Shown here: positions 9,282 to 18,336 of the stretch, piece by piece
Layout of the letters: every line of letters begins with the position of its first letter
Numbering within the stretch: position 1 is the first letter of the stretch
NCBI RefSeq assembly: GCF_007673095.1
Contig: NZ_VDYZ01000009.1
Span: 62,001-126,000, forward strand
DNA from: Corynebacterium glyciniphilum AJ 3170
GTDB lineage: Bacteria; Actinomycetota; Actinomycetes; Mycobacteriales; Mycobacteriaceae
Direction: 5' to 3'
DNA: 64,000 nucleotides
Notes under the pieces: generated by a model
Told to the model about the DNA's origin: nothing
What the model saw: only the letters and a program-made list of their open reading frames with translations
Database searches by the model: none
Made by a program: the position numbers and the translations under genes

Positions 9282-9956
9282 TCATTCTCCGGGGACCAGC
9301 AGCCCTCCCTCGTAGGCGAGGATCACCAGCTGGGCACGGTCATGTGCCTGGATCTTGGTCATGATCCTGTTGACGTGTGTCTTCGCCGTGTGCGGCGATA
9401 TGAAGAACGTCTCCGCGATCTGCTGGTTCGACAGGCCACGCCCCACCAGCTGGAGCACCTCACGTTCCCTGTCCGTGAGCAGGGCCAGGCTGCGCGCCGC
9501 CCGTTGTGAGACCGCCGGGCGCGGCTCAGGGGACCGCACGTAGCGGGCGATCAGGCTACGGGTCGCCGTCGGCGACAGGAGCGCGTCACCGTCCGCGATG
9601 GCGTGGACGGCGCGGATGATCTCCTCCGGTTCCGCACCCTTGCCGATGAATCCGCTGGCCCCCGCACGCAGGGCAGCGACCACGTACTCGTCCTCTTCGA
9701 ACGTCGTCAGGATCAGTACCTTACTGTCGGCGTTCGCCGGGTCGGAACAGATGCGTTCAGTCGCCTCGATGCCGTCGAGACGGGGCATGCGGATGTCCAT
9801 CAGGACGACGTCGGGGCGCAGGGATGCGGTCATCTCGGTGGCTTCCAGTCCGTCCGTGGCGGCGCCGACGACCTCGGTGTCCGCTGCACTGGAGAGGATG
9901 TCCACCACCGCCTGGCGGATGAGGGCCTGGTCGTCGACGACGAGCACGGTGGTCAC
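9282..9956 (-). CDS. Two-component response regulator, NarL/LuxR family
   Basis: 224 residues: receiver domain (residues 1-120, phospho-acceptor Asp54 in VLMDIRMP, acidic pair at 8-9, Lys in the GKGAEPEE region) and a LuxR-type HTH (about 155-210, LLTDREREVLQLVGRGLSNQQIAE). The GTG start overlaps the kinase stop by 4 nt, so the pair is translationally coupled. It is the last gene of the leftward dioxygenase-tat-kinase cluster, which makes that cluster its likely target. The signal is unknown. Confidence 0.9.
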   Translation of the reverse strand: MTTVLVVDDQALIRQAVVDILSSAADTEVVGAATDGLEATEMTASLRPDVVLMDIRMPRLDGIEATERICSDPANADSKVLILTTFEEDEYVVAALRAGASGFIGKGAEPEEIIRAVHAIADGDALLSPTATRSLIARYVRSPEPRPAVSQRAARSLALLTDREREVLQLVGRGLSNQQIAETFFISPHTAKTHVNRIMTKIQAHDRAQLVILAYEGGLLVPGE

Positions 9957-11290
9957 GGATAGTCCTCCCGGTTCCTGGTGTGACTGGCGAGTGGTAGTTC
10001 AGCGGAGAGCGTGAATGTCCCGTCTGATTCTACGGTGGAGATTGTGCCGCCCACGGCCGCCACACGTTCCCGCAGACCGGTGAGGCCCAGATGTCCCTGT
10101 GGGGCGTCGGGCTGGTTACGCCCGGTGTCCGAGACCGGATTGCGCACCTGCACCGTCACCGCGGCGTCCGCCCCTCCCCGAACGACGATGCCCAGGTGCG
10201 CTGTCCCTCCGGAACCGTGCTTGTGGGCGTTGGTGAGACCCTCCTGAACCACCCGGTACACCACCCGCCCGGTGGTCTCGTCGATCGACGAGAGGTCGCC
10301 GTCGACTGTTCGGTCGACAGTGAGCCCCGCCTCGACGACCGAGCGCACCAGGGGGTCGATGTCAGCGAGACCGGGCTGCGGCAACTGGACGGATGCTCCC
10401 TCTGCACCCGCCCCGGCATTGTCGTCGGCGCGCAGGTAGCGCAACAGCACCCCGATGTCCCCGAGCACCTCACGCGCAGCTCCACGGATGGTGGCGAGCG
10501 ATTCCCTGGCCTTCTCCGGCCGCGTGTCCAGTGAACTGGACGCCACACCGGCATTGAGACTGATCACCGAGATACGGTGGGCGACCGTGTCGTGCAGGTC
10601 CTGGGCGATACGGAGTCTCTCCTCCGCGACCCGTCTGCTCGCTTCAGCCTCCCGGGTCTGCTCGGCACGTTCGGCGCGTTCGGTCACCGCCCGCGTGTAC
10701 TCACGCCGGGACCGTGCGCTGTCCCCCAGGGCGGTGGCGACGGCGATACCTGCGGCGACCTGGAACACCTGGGGATCCAACGCCATACGGTCGTCGGTGA
10801 ACAGGCTCAACACCGCCACCACGGTCGCTCCGAGGGTGCCCAGGACCAGTGCGGTCCGTCTCGGCACCGTGTTCGCCGCGGCGAACACGGCCACGACCGC
10901 CCCGATACCCGGTGCCAGGACGGGTGACACGAAGACGACGGTGGCGAGATACATCACAAGGCACGCGATGAACACGGGCACGGACCAGCGCCGACGCAGC
11001 GGCATCAGTGCCGCGGTCGCCACCGCCAGCAGGGGGACGAGAACCACCATGTGTTCGTCGGGGAATCCGGGACCTGATCCCGGGCCGGGCCCCGGGCCCA
11101 GGGGCAGCCCCAGGCCGGACCCGGGGGCTCCTCCCGGCGTCGGCACGACGACGGAGACGAGGATGAGGGCGATGATCGCCAGGTCCCCCGCCCACACCGG
11201 CAGCCACGCCGGACGCTCGCGGGGCGGACCTGAGGCCGGACGAGCCTGGGGCGTCAGGCCTGTCGGGTCTGTCGGGTCGGGCTGGCTCAT
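9953..11290 (-). CDS. Sensor histidine kinase (HisKA_3 type)
   Basis: 445 residues. The N-terminal half holds five or six hydrophobic segments with an unusual Gly/Pro-rich loop after the first (around residues 55-80, GLPLGPGPGPGSGPG). The dimerization/phosphorylation helix reads RIAQDLHDTVAHRISV, with the phospho-accepting His in HDTVAH. The C-terminal HATPase has its N box (EGLTNAHKHG) and G box (GHLGLTGLRERV). The ATG at 11290 is preceded by AAGGAGA at good spacing; an upstream ATG at 11308 is less likely. It lies 53 nt after tatB. This is the DesK/LiaS-like kinase class that pairs with NarL-type regulators. Confidence 0.88.
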   Translation of the reverse strand: MSQPDPTDPTGLTPQARPASGPPRERPAWLPVWAGDLAIIALILVSVVVPTPGGAPGSGLGLPLGPGPGPGSGPGFPDEHMVVLVPLLAVATAALMPLRRRWSVPVFIACLVMYLATVVFVSPVLAPGIGAVVAVFAAANTVPRRTALVLGTLGATVVAVLSLFTDDRMALDPQVFQVAAGIAVATALGDSARSRREYTRAVTERAERAEQTREAEASRRVAEERLRIAQDLHDTVAHRISVISLNAGVASSSLDTRPEKARESLATIRGAAREVLGDIGVLLRYLRADDNAGAGAEGASVQLPQPGLADIDPLVRSVVEAGLTVDRTVDGDLSSIDETTGRVVYRVVQEGLTNAHKHGSGGTAHLGIVVRGGADAAVTVQVRNPVSDTGRNQPDAPQGHLGLTGLRERVAAVGGTISTVESDGTFTLSAELPLASHTRNREDYP

Positions 11291-11343
11291 GCGACCATTC
11301 TCCTTCATCTCTGTCATTCGTGTCCCTGCTGGTGCTGCTGGTA

Positions 11344-11778
11344 CTACTGGTCTGCCGCTCCACCGAGAATTCGGCGGCGAAGCGGGTGTCCGGAGGTACC
11401 GCCGACAACGACCCACCGTTCACGGACCTCCTGGGTCGGTGGAGGAGCCGTCTCCCCGGATTCTTCGGATGCGGAGCTGTCTTCGTCGTCCGTGCCCCCG
11501 TCCGGATTCGTGACGGCGCTGTCCGTGGTCAACGCGTCCCGCACGATCCGGCGCGGGTCGTAGCGCTGCATCTGCCTGTTCCACGTTGTCGGGTCCATCG
11601 CGTCGACGGGAAACCCGAGTTCCTGCTCCGCCCGGTGCCGGGTCGATTCGGTGAAACGCCGGAAGTCCCTGACGACGGTGGCGAGTTTCTCCGCATACAG
11701 GGGCAGTCGTTGTGGACCGATGATCACGGCAGCGAGGAATCCGATGACGATGAGTTTCTCGATGGTCAGTCCGAACAT
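11344..11778 (-). CDS. tatB: Sec-independent protein translocase TatB
   Basis: 144 residues: one N-terminal membrane helix (MFGLTIEKLIVIGFLAAVI), the hinge IGPQRLP, and an amphipathic helix (LYAEKLATVVRDFRRFTEST), followed by an acidic and Pro-rich tail. The IEKL start and long tail favour TatB over TatA. It begins one base after the tatC stop. TatB forms the substrate receptor with TatC. Confidence 0.82.
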   Translation of the reverse strand: MFGLTIEKLIVIGFLAAVIIGPQRLPLYAEKLATVVRDFRRFTESTRHRAEQELGFPVDAMDPTTWNRQMQRYDPRRIVRDALTTDSAVTNPDGGTDDEDSSASEESGETAPPPTQEVRERWVVVGGTSGHPLRRRILGGAADQ

Positions 11779-11779
11779 G

Positions 11780-12583
11780 TCAGGACACTTCTTCCAGGGT
11801 CGGGGTCACGGTGTCACCGGCAGTGAGGTCGGTGCCCGTGTTCTTCGGCAAACGGCGGTCATGAATCCAGGCGATGGACAGGGAGATTCCGAACAGGACC
11901 ACCATGGGGACAGCGATGAGGAACATTGACAGCAGGTCTGCGGCCGGGGTGACCAGGGCGCTGAACACCACGATGCTGATCGTTATGCCACGCCAGCTGC
12001 GGGCCACTGTCGCCGCCGACAGCAGTCCCATCATGTTCAACACGACGATGAATGCCGGGAGGGTGAAGGCTACGCCCGCAGCGAGCACCAGCTTCATCAC
12101 GAAGTCAACGTAGTACGACGCCTGCAGCAGAGTGCTGTCCTCTGAGGACGCGAACCCGGCGAGGAGTTCGACGATCCTGGGGAACACCGCCACTCCGGCG
12201 GCGCAACCAGCGGCGAACAGCGGGATGACCGCGGCGATGAAGCCGAAGGTGTAGCGCTTCTCTCTCGTGGTCAGGGCAGGGGCGATGTAGGCCAGGAGCT
12301 GGTAGAGCCACACCGGGCTGGACAATGCGATGCCACCGAACAGGGCGATTCTGAGTTTGAGGTCGAAGGCGCCGGTGATGCTGTCGTAGTTGATACTGGC
12401 CGCACGGGTCTGCGCGATCTCGACGACCGGAGCGCGCAGGACCTCGAGGACCTGGTCGGACAGGAGGTAGGCGATGACCATGGCGACCGCGAGGGCCGCC
12501 GCGACGCGGATGATCCTCCTCCTGCCTTCACGGAGGTGTCCGGCTACGGGCATCGTGTCCGGCCTCGCGCTCGCGGTCGTCAT
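11780..12583 (-). CDS. tatC: Sec-independent protein translocase TatC
   Basis: 267-residue polytopic protein with six predicted helices. Conserved landmarks are the N-terminal HLREGRRR (Glu of the twin-arginine binding patch), WLYQLLAYIAPALTTREKR in the first cytoplasmic loop (second key Glu), a conserved FP before helix 4, and LTPAADLLSMFLIAVPM in helices 5-6. The start is the ATG at 12583, which overlaps the tatA stop (ATGA). The cytoplasmic tail ends in a Thr-rich segment. Complete by comparison with typical TatC length (about 250-310). Confidence 0.88.
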   Translation of the reverse strand: MTTASARPDTMPVAGHLREGRRRIIRVAAALAVAMVIAYLLSDQVLEVLRAPVVEIAQTRAASINYDSITGAFDLKLRIALFGGIALSSPVWLYQLLAYIAPALTTREKRYTFGFIAAVIPLFAAGCAAGVAVFPRIVELLAGFASSEDSTLLQASYYVDFVMKLVLAAGVAFTLPAFIVVLNMMGLLSAATVARSWRGITISIVVFSALVTPAADLLSMFLIAVPMVVLFGISLSIAWIHDRRLPKNTGTDLTAGDTVTPTLEEVS

Positions 12584-12738
12584 GAGGTGTGCTGTTCTGT
12601 CTCGGATGCTTCCTTCTTCAGGATCCGGACGGACTGGCCGACACTCTTGGCCAGCGCGGGGAGCTTCGCCGCCCCGAACAGCAGGAGCACGACGGCGAGG
12701 ATGACCAGGGCGTGCATTCCGGTGAGGTTCTGTAACAT
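12580..12738 (-). CDS. tatA: Sec-independent protein translocase TatA
   Basis: 52-residue pore-forming subunit. One membrane helix (LVILAVVLLLF) is followed by the canonical FGAAKLPALAKSVGQS hinge and amphipathic helix (FGxxxLPxxxxxxG pattern), then a short charged tail. A strong ribosome site (AAGGAG) precedes the ATG. The stop overlaps the tatC start by 4 nt. It is shorter than most TatA proteins, missing part of the variable tail. Confidence 0.85.
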   Translation of the reverse strand: MLQNLTGMHALVILAVVLLLFGAAKLPALAKSVGQSVRILKKEASETEQHTS

Positions 12739-12791
12739 GATCTACTCCTTGAGGTTCTGTGATTCTCTGGTTGATGATGTGACGGTCGTCG

Positions 12792-13835
12792 TCAGGACGC
12801 TGCGGTGTCCGGTGCGCCGGCCATGCCGCCGGCCGGCGGTTCACCCGGTGATTCACCGTTGGGGGGCTCGCCGCCGGGGCCTGCGCCTTCACCGCCGGCC
12901 CCTCCCGGGCCACCGCCTGCGGGAGCTGCACCGGCGGTGGGTTCAGTGGTGGTGTCCACCCGCACCACCAGGGAGGCGATGTACCCGGAATCGACGTCGC
13001 CGCTGATCGTGGCCATCTGCAACGCCCCGGCGTCCTCGCCGAACACGTTGTCAGTCTCGAGGGTGATCTGAGACAGGTTGTCTGACGACCCGTCATAGAC
13101 CGACGAGGTGTAGACCTCGTTGAGGACGTCCTCCGGGATCGCCATCTGGGAGGTGGAGATCGCGTTGGCCGAGTCGTCGATGGAATCGACGTCGGGGTAC
13201 ACCTCGAAGTGGATGTGGGTCCACCGCCCGGTGTAACAACCCGGCATCACGGAGGTGAACGTCACCGTCCCGTCGGCGTCGGCGACCTGGACTCCGCGAA
13301 GCCAGGTCTCGTCCTCGACACCCTCTGAGTACATCGAGTACTGCCCTTGTGCGTCACAGTGCCAGGCGTACACCGCGACATCAGCGAACGGCGCATCATC
13401 ATTGGCCATGTCGGTGACGGTGAAGGTGAACTCCAGCGGCACGCCGTCGACCGGCGCGTCGGCACCGATGCTGGAACGGATGTCACTGCGCACGATCCCC
13501 GATTCCGACAGCACGTCCGGGCCGTTGGAACCGTCTGCCGGGTACGGGCCGGCTGTCTCGTCCGGAATCTCACCGGAGGGCAGGGGCGACGAGGCGGCAC
13601 TGCCGGTGGTCGCCGCCGCATTGGTGGTACCGGACGTCGGGTCCGAGCAGGCTGCCAGTGCGACGGCGCCTGCACCGGCGACACCTGCGCCGAGGAACAT
13701 CCGCCGGCTCACCAGGGTCCGCAGATCGAATCCGACGCCCTGGTCGACAACCTCCTCTTCGGGCCGGTCGAGCAGTCGGCCCTCGTAGACGGGGCCGGCG
13801 GGAGTGTCGGTGGGTTCAGGCACGCGGGTGGCCAT
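12792..13835 (-). CDS. Tat-exported intradiol ring-cleavage dioxygenase (lipoprotein)
   Basis: 347 residues. An unusually long polar n-region of about 40 residues leads to a twin-arginine motif SRRMFLGAG (Arg44-45), a hydrophobic core and lipobox LAAC (Cys63), so the protein should be exported folded and lipid-anchored. The catalytic domain opens with ETAGPYP. The four non-haem iron ligands of intradiol dioxygenases are visible: Tyr165 (GQYS), Tyr200 (MPGCY), His206 and His208 (THIHFE). The last 45 residues are Gly/Pro-rich and low complexity. AGGAGG lies 7 nt before the ATG. The gene is 53 nt upstream of tatA, suggesting it is the cargo of the adjacent translocon. The natural aromatic substrate is unknown. 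Confidence 0.85.
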   Translation of the reverse strand: MATRVPEPTDTPAGPVYEGRLLDRPEEEVVDQGVGFDLRTLVSRRMFLGAGVAGAGAVALAACSDPTSGTTNAAATTGSAASSPLPSGEIPDETAGPYPADGSNGPDVLSESGIVRSDIRSSIGADAPVDGVPLEFTFTVTDMANDDAPFADVAVYAWHCDAQGQYSMYSEGVEDETWLRGVQVADADGTVTFTSVMPGCYTGRWTHIHFEVYPDVDSIDDSANAISTSQMAIPEDVLNEVYTSSVYDGSSDNLSQITLETDNVFGEDAGALQMATISGDVDSGYIASLVVRVDTTTEPTAGAAPAGGGPGGAGGEGAGPGGEPPNGESPGEPPAGGMAGAPDTAAS

Positions 13836-14017
13836 GATGGTCCTCCTTGATCTTCGGGACTGTTGTGGGGTCTACGGTGGTGAACGGCTTCCTGTCCGTC
13901 CACCACCGTGACCTTGAGTCTCGTCGACCACGACGCCTGCCGCGTCCCCCCTACGCAGTCATCACGTACCCCCACCGCGGTATTTTGCAGTACACCCCCT
14001 GCACTATCCCGGACGCG

Positions 14018-14509
14018 TCACCGTCCGGACGTGCCGTCGTCCTGCCAGACGACGGCCGTCGCCACCGCGGCCACCCCTTCACCACGACCGGTGAACCCCA
14101 GGTGGTCGGTCGTCGTGGCAGAGACACTCACCGGAGCGCCGAGATGACCGGACAGAACCTGCTCTGCCTCGGCACGCCGCGGCCCCATCTTCGGCCGGTT
14201 GCCGATCATCTGGACAGCAGCGTTGCCGATGGTGAATCCGTGGGACACCAGAAGGTCCCGGCACTCGGTGAGCAGCTGTGCCCCGGTGACTCCCGCGTAC
14301 TCATCGCGTCCGACCCCGACGAACGAACCGAGGTCCCCGAGACCGGCGGCGGACAGCAGGGCGTCCACGACAGCATGCGCCACCACGTCACCGTCGGAAT
14401 GCCCCTCGCATCCGTCGACCCCGTCAAAGAACAGACCGGCCATCCAGCAGGGTTTACCGCTCTGGACCTGGTGGGCGTCGGTGGCCACACCGACCCGGGG
14501 AATGATCAC
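14018..14509 (-). CDS. ispF: 2-C-methyl-D-erythritol 2,4-cyclodiphosphate synthase
   Basis: Fifth step of the MEP isoprenoid pathway, 163 residues. Metal ligands Asp11 and His13 (TDAHQ), the loop [18 protein letters not shown], and [14 protein letters not shown] near the C-terminus match the family. The GTG start overlaps the ispD stop by 4 nt, the usual ispD-ispF coupling. The C-terminus is a few residues longer than average. Confidence 0.93.
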   Translation of the reverse strand: MIIPRVGVATDAHQVQSGKPCWMAGLFFDGVDGCEGHSDGDVVAHAVVDALLSAAGLGDLGSFVGVGRDEYAGVTGAQLLTECRDLLVSHGFTIGNAAVQMIGNRPKMGPRRAEAEQVLSGHLGAPVSVSATTTDHLGFTGRGEGVAAVATAVVWQDDGTSGR

Positions 14510-15408
14510 GCCACTCCCCCGTCGCCTGCCGTCCGGTGGGCCCTCTCAAGATCTTCCGGCAACGTGATCTTGAACGCCTGGTCGTCCCCCGGGACCGTCA
14601 CGACCGTCTCTCCAGCCATCTCCATCAGCGATGAATCATCGGTGACTGCGACAGGTGCCAGATCCGACGGCGGTTCGCCGGTCGGGTGCGCGGAATCGAG
14701 TTCCTCCCTAGCCTGCTGCATCCGGTTCGCCGCGAGCAGCCTGTCCAACGCGAAGACCTGCGGGGTCTGGGCTGCCCGCAGGCCACGACGTTGCGGCGTG
14801 GAGTGGATGGTCTCGGCGCCGTCCAGTGCGCCGCCAGCCACCGTCTCCACCACCTTGACGGTGTCGGTCACCGGCACAACCGGTACCGCACCGGCCCACG
14901 AACCAGTCGAGACACCTTCCGCCGCCGCCGCGACCGTGGCGCGGATCATCTCCGGCGGTGTAAGGCACCGGGCAGCATCATGAACGGCGACGAGGAAGCC
15001 TTCGGTCAGCTCATCGTCCATGTCATCGGGGTCCGCATCGGCAGCTTCCGGGCCGGAGCTGCTTCCGCCGATCAGGGACTGGACCGCCTCCAGGCCTGCA
15101 CGCACGGAGTCTGACCGGTCGGTTCCACCGAGGACCACAGTGACCTCCATCGGCGCCCACAACCCGATCTGGCTGCTGACCAGTTCGTGGGTGTATTCAA
15201 GCATGTCGGTGGAGACTGTCACGACTGTGTGGCCGACAGATTCCGATGCAGCGAGCCCGTCCAGGCACCGCTCCAGGATCGTCCGGCCACCCACCTGTAC
15301 GAAGGCTTTCGGCAGGACCTCCCCCAGCCGCGTCCCGCTGCCCGCGGCCGCGACAACCGCGTACACCCGGTCAAGTCCGTCCACGGCGTCGCCCCTCGAC
15401 CCGGCCAC
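14506..15408 (-). CDS. ispD: 2-C-methyl-D-erythritol 4-phosphate cytidylyltransferase
   Basis: Third step of the MEP pathway, forming CDP-methylerythritol. Signature [12 protein letters not shown] binds [17 protein letters not shown] and the DTVK and TPQVF motifs follow. It has 300 residues against about 230 for typical IspD. Most of the excess is an acidic Ser/Asp/Glu insertion near residues 113-136 (starting [16 protein letters not shown]) and extra sequence before the C-terminal helix. The GTG at 15408 is the farthest start before carD ends; two later GTGs are possible. Confidence 0.9.
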   Translation of the reverse strand: MAGSRGDAVDGLDRVYAVVAAAGSGTRLGEVLPKAFVQVGGRTILERCLDGLAASESVGHTVVTVSTDMLEYTHELVSSQIGLWAPMEVTVVLGGTDRSDSVRAGLEAVQSLIGGSSSGPEAADADPDDMDDELTEGFLVAVHDAARCLTPPEMIRATVAAAAEGVSTGSWAGAVPVVPVTDTVKVVETVAGGALDGAETIHSTPQRRGLRAAQTPQVFALDRLLAANRMQQAREELDSAHPTGEPPSDLAPVAVTDDSSLMEMAGETVVTVPGDDQAFKITLPEDLERAHRTAGDGGVA

Positions 15409-15413
15409 CGGGG

Positions 15414-16004
15414 TCAGTCCTCGTCTTCGCCGAGTTCGTCGTCAAGATCGACGGACTGCGGTGCATCCTCCTCCGCGACACCGGCGGCACGACGGGCCGC
15501 CGATTCCTCGCGGTGCCGCACGATGGTCTCCTCCATCTTGCGTACCGTGGCGTCGGCCTTCTCGTCATCCACGCCCTCAGCGAGAGCGAGCTCACCGACG
15601 AGAACGAGACGTGCCTTGGCGAGCATGCGCTTCTCACCGGCGGACAGCCCACGGTCCTGGTCGCGGCGCCACAGGTCGCGAACAACCTCGGCGACCCGAT
15701 TCACATCGCCCGACGCCAGCCGTTCCTGGTTGGCCTTGTAGCGGCGGGACCAGTTGCCCGCCTCCTCGACATCCGTCTCCCGCAGGACGGAGAAAACCTT
15801 GAGCAGGCCTTCCTCACCGACGACGTCGCGGACGCCGACCGTCTCCGCGTTCGCGGCGGGCACCCGGACGAGCAGGTCCCCCTGGTTGACCCGGAGCACG
15901 AGGTAGTCGACCGGCTCCCCCTTGAAAACGCGCTGCTCAATTCCCTCGATCACTGCTGCACCGTGGTGGGGGTAAACGACGACGTCCCCGATGTTGAACT
16001 CCAT
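15414..16004 (-). CDS. carD: CarD family transcriptional regulator
   Basis: RNA-polymerase-binding factor that stabilises open complexes, especially at rRNA promoters. 196 residues: an N-terminal Tudor-like RID domain ([23 protein letters not shown]) that contacts the beta subunit, and a helical DNA-binding domain with the conserved Trp in NWSRRYKAN and the basic [17 protein letters not shown]. The acidic tail of about 25 residues extends beyond the mycobacterial protein. The ATG at 16004 matches the conserved N-terminus. Ends 5 nt before ispD, as in mycobacteria. Confidence 0.93.
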   Translation of the reverse strand: MEFNIGDVVVYPHHGAAVIEGIEQRVFKGEPVDYLVLRVNQGDLLVRVPAANAETVGVRDVVGEEGLLKVFSVLRETDVEEAGNWSRRYKANQERLASGDVNRVAEVVRDLWRRDQDRGLSAGEKRMLAKARLVLVGELALAEGVDDEKADATVRKMEETIVRHREESAARRAAGVAEEDAPQSVDLDDELGEDED

Positions 16005-16254
16005 GACGAGCCAGTTTAGCACCCTCCCCGGGCACCCGCGGTCCCGCCTGCTTCTCGCCCACGGTTGTCACCGGGCGACCGCCCCCGCCGCATCCGGCCC
16101 ACCCCGTATGGGCCCATCCAGCCGGGCCGAACTAGGTGTCCAGCACCCCCACAGGTTAATGTGGACTCGACGAAACCCGCCGCCCTGACATGTGACGGGA
16201 CATATCATCTGCAGTTGACGGCCCCGGACGGGCCTCAGATGGAGGAGAACCACA

Positions 16255-16854
16255 GTGAAGAACCGGAAGCCCGCCGCTCGTCGGCTGCTCGCCGTCACCG
16301 CCGGTTGCGCGGCCCTGGCCCTGTCCGCCTGCGGTGCAGGTCAGATCTCCCAGACGGCCAACCAGGTAGCCGCCGTCAACGGCACGAACGGCGAACTCGG
16401 CGACGCCGTCGTCCGGGACGTCACCCTGATCACCCAGGAAGACAACTCGGTCGCACTGAAGTTCAACGCCTCCAACCAGGGCGTCGAGGGCGAGGACATC
16501 ACCCTGGAGCGGGTGTCCGTGCAGGACGCCTCGGTTGACCTCGGTGAGAGCGTCACCCTCTCCCCGGACTGCTCGGTTGTCGCCGATTCCGAGTCGGCGA
16601 TCAAGGAGATGAACCCCTCCAACGCCGACGTGGGCTGCACGCAGTACCTGGAGACCACGGTGGACGGCGAGAACTTCTACAGCGGTGCCGCGCGGGTCGT
16701 GACCTTCGAGTTCAGCAACGGTGACATCGAGATCAACGCCCCGATCGTCGCCTGGTACGCCGAGGCCGGCCAGACCAACCGCCACCAGGACGGTGTCACC
16801 CGTGAAGGCACCGACACCATCGACGGCGACCACGAGGGCCCGGACATCGGCTGA
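16255..16854 (+). CDS. lpqE: LpqE-like lipoprotein
   Basis: 199-residue exported lipoprotein. The signal peptide has a basic start (VKNRKPAARR) and ends in lipobox LSAC (Cys26). The mature part is mostly beta-strand, with two Cys (CSVVAD and GCTQYL) that could pair. The assignment rests on position: in M. tuberculosis lpqE lies between carD and radA in the same orientation, and the mature domain fits that family. GGAGGAG lies 8 nt before the GTG. Function is not established. The divergent carD-lpqE gap of 250 nt should hold both promoters; nothing else is evident there. Confidence 0.72.
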   Translation: MKNRKPAARRLLAVTAGCAALALSACGAGQISQTANQVAAVNGTNGELGDAVVRDVTLITQEDNSVALKFNASNQGVEGEDITLERVSVQDASVDLGESVTLSPDCSVVADSESAIKEMNPSNADVGCTQYLETTVDGENFYSGAARVVTFEFSNGDIEINAPIVAWYAEAGQTNRHQDGVTREGTDTIDGDHEGPDIG

Positions 16855-16941
16855 CTCCTCTTCTCCCCGTCTGACGCGCATATTCCTGCCTCCAGGAGAT
16901 GCGCGTTTTTCATGTCCGCCCCCGCTACTAGTCTGTGAGCC

Positions 16942-18336
16942 ATGGCCACGAAAACCACGAACCGCAAACCCCGCAGCACCTACAGCTGCTCCTCCTGTGG
17001 CCACCAGGTGTCGAAGTGGGTCGGCCGGTGCCCGTCCTGTCATGAGTGGGGGACGATGGACGCCGTCGGCGCCACGCCCGCGACCTCCTCCACCCCGGCG
17101 GGGTTGACCCCGACATCGCCGGCACAGCCGGTGACCGAGATCGACCCGACCACCGCCAACCACCGCACCAGCGGGATCCGCGAGCTGGACCGGGTGCTCG
17201 GTGGTGGCGTGGTCCCCGGCAGTGCCGTCCTGCTCGCCGGTGAACCCGGCGTGGGCAAGTCCACCCTGCTGCTCGAGGTCGCCAACCGGTGGGCCCGTCA
17301 GGACCGCAGCGTCCTCTACCTCACCGCGGAAGAGTCGGTGGGCCAGGTGCGCCACCGTGCGGAACGTACCGGGGCGCTGTCCAGGTCACTGTTCCTGGCC
17401 GCTGAGCACGATCTGGAGACGGCTCTCGGGCAGATCGACGCAGTGCAGCCCGAACTGGTGATCATCGATTCCCTGCAGACGCTCAACGCCTCCGGGGTGG
17501 AGGGCGTGGCAGGTGGTGTCGCCCAGACACGCGCGGTCGCCGCCACGCTGACCACCCTGGCCAAATCCACCGGGGTCCCTGTCCTCCTCGTCGGGCACGT
17601 GACCAAGGACGGCAACGTCGCCGGTCCGCGCACCGTCGAGCACCTGGTGGATGTCGTCCTCAATTTCGAGGGCGACCGGCACAGCTCCCTGCGTTTCCTG
17701 CGCGGGCAGAAGAACCGGTTCGGCGCGACCGACGAAGTCGGGTGTTTCGAACAGACGGCTGACGGGATCCGCGAGGTCGCCGACCCGTCCGGCCTGTTCC
17801 TGCACCACCGGGACGACCCCGTCGCCGGCACCGCCGTGACGGTCCTGATGGACGGGCGTCGCCCGATGCTCGGTGAGATCCAGACACTCGCCCTGGAGAC
17901 CCAGATGCACACCCCTCGACGGGTCGTCACGGGGATCGACGCCAGCCGTGTCGCTGTTGTACTGGCGGTGCTGGCCAAGCGCGCCGGCGTCGACCTGATG
18001 GGGCACGAGGTCTACGCGGCGACTGTCGGGGGAATGAAGATCAACGAGCCCGGAGCGGATCTCGCGCTTGCACTGGCCCTCGCGTCAACGGCCTCCGGAA
18101 AGGCCCTGCCGACCGGCCTGGTCGCGGTCGGGGAGGTCGGCCTCGGCGGCGAGGTCCGACGCGTGCCGGACCTGCGGCAGCGCCTGGCTGAGGCCCGACG
18201 ACTGGGTTTCACCACCGCCGTCGTCCCTGATTCCACCCGGGGTGCCGACCGGACCACACCGCCGGAGGGCCTGCGGATCATCGCCGTCAGTACCGTTCAG
18301 GAGGCCGTGGCGAAGATCGGCGTCACGCGAGGTTGA
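16942..18336 (+). CDS. radA: DNA repair protein RadA (Sms)
   Basis: RecA-like branch-migration helicase, 464 residues. The N-terminal zinc finger has Cys16, Cys19, Cys30 and Cys33. Walker A is GEPGVGKST (100-108), and the RadA-specific KNRFG motif sits at 257-261. The C-terminal Lon-protease-like domain (from about 300) carries MKINEPGADLALALALAS. In mycobacteria and many other actinobacteria disA follows radA; here an unrelated gene on the other strand comes next, overlapping the radA end by 14 nt. Confidence 0.93.
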   Translation: MATKTTNRKPRSTYSCSSCGHQVSKWVGRCPSCHEWGTMDAVGATPATSSTPAGLTPTSPAQPVTEIDPTTANHRTSGIRELDRVLGGGVVPGSAVLLAGEPGVGKSTLLLEVANRWARQDRSVLYLTAEESVGQVRHRAERTGALSRSLFLAAEHDLETALGQIDAVQPELVIIDSLQTLNASGVEGVAGGVAQTRAVAATLTTLAKSTGVPVLLVGHVTKDGNVAGPRTVEHLVDVVLNFEGDRHSSLRFLRGQKNRFGATDEVGCFEQTADGIREVADPSGLFLHHRDDPVAGTAVTVLMDGRRPMLGEIQTLALETQMHTPRRVVTGIDASRVAVVLAVLAKRAGVDLMGHEVYAATVGGMKINEPGADLALALALASTASGKALPTGLVAVGEVGLGGEVRRVPDLRQRLAEARRLGFTTAVVPDSTRGADRTTPPEGLRIIAVSTVQEAVAKIGVTRG

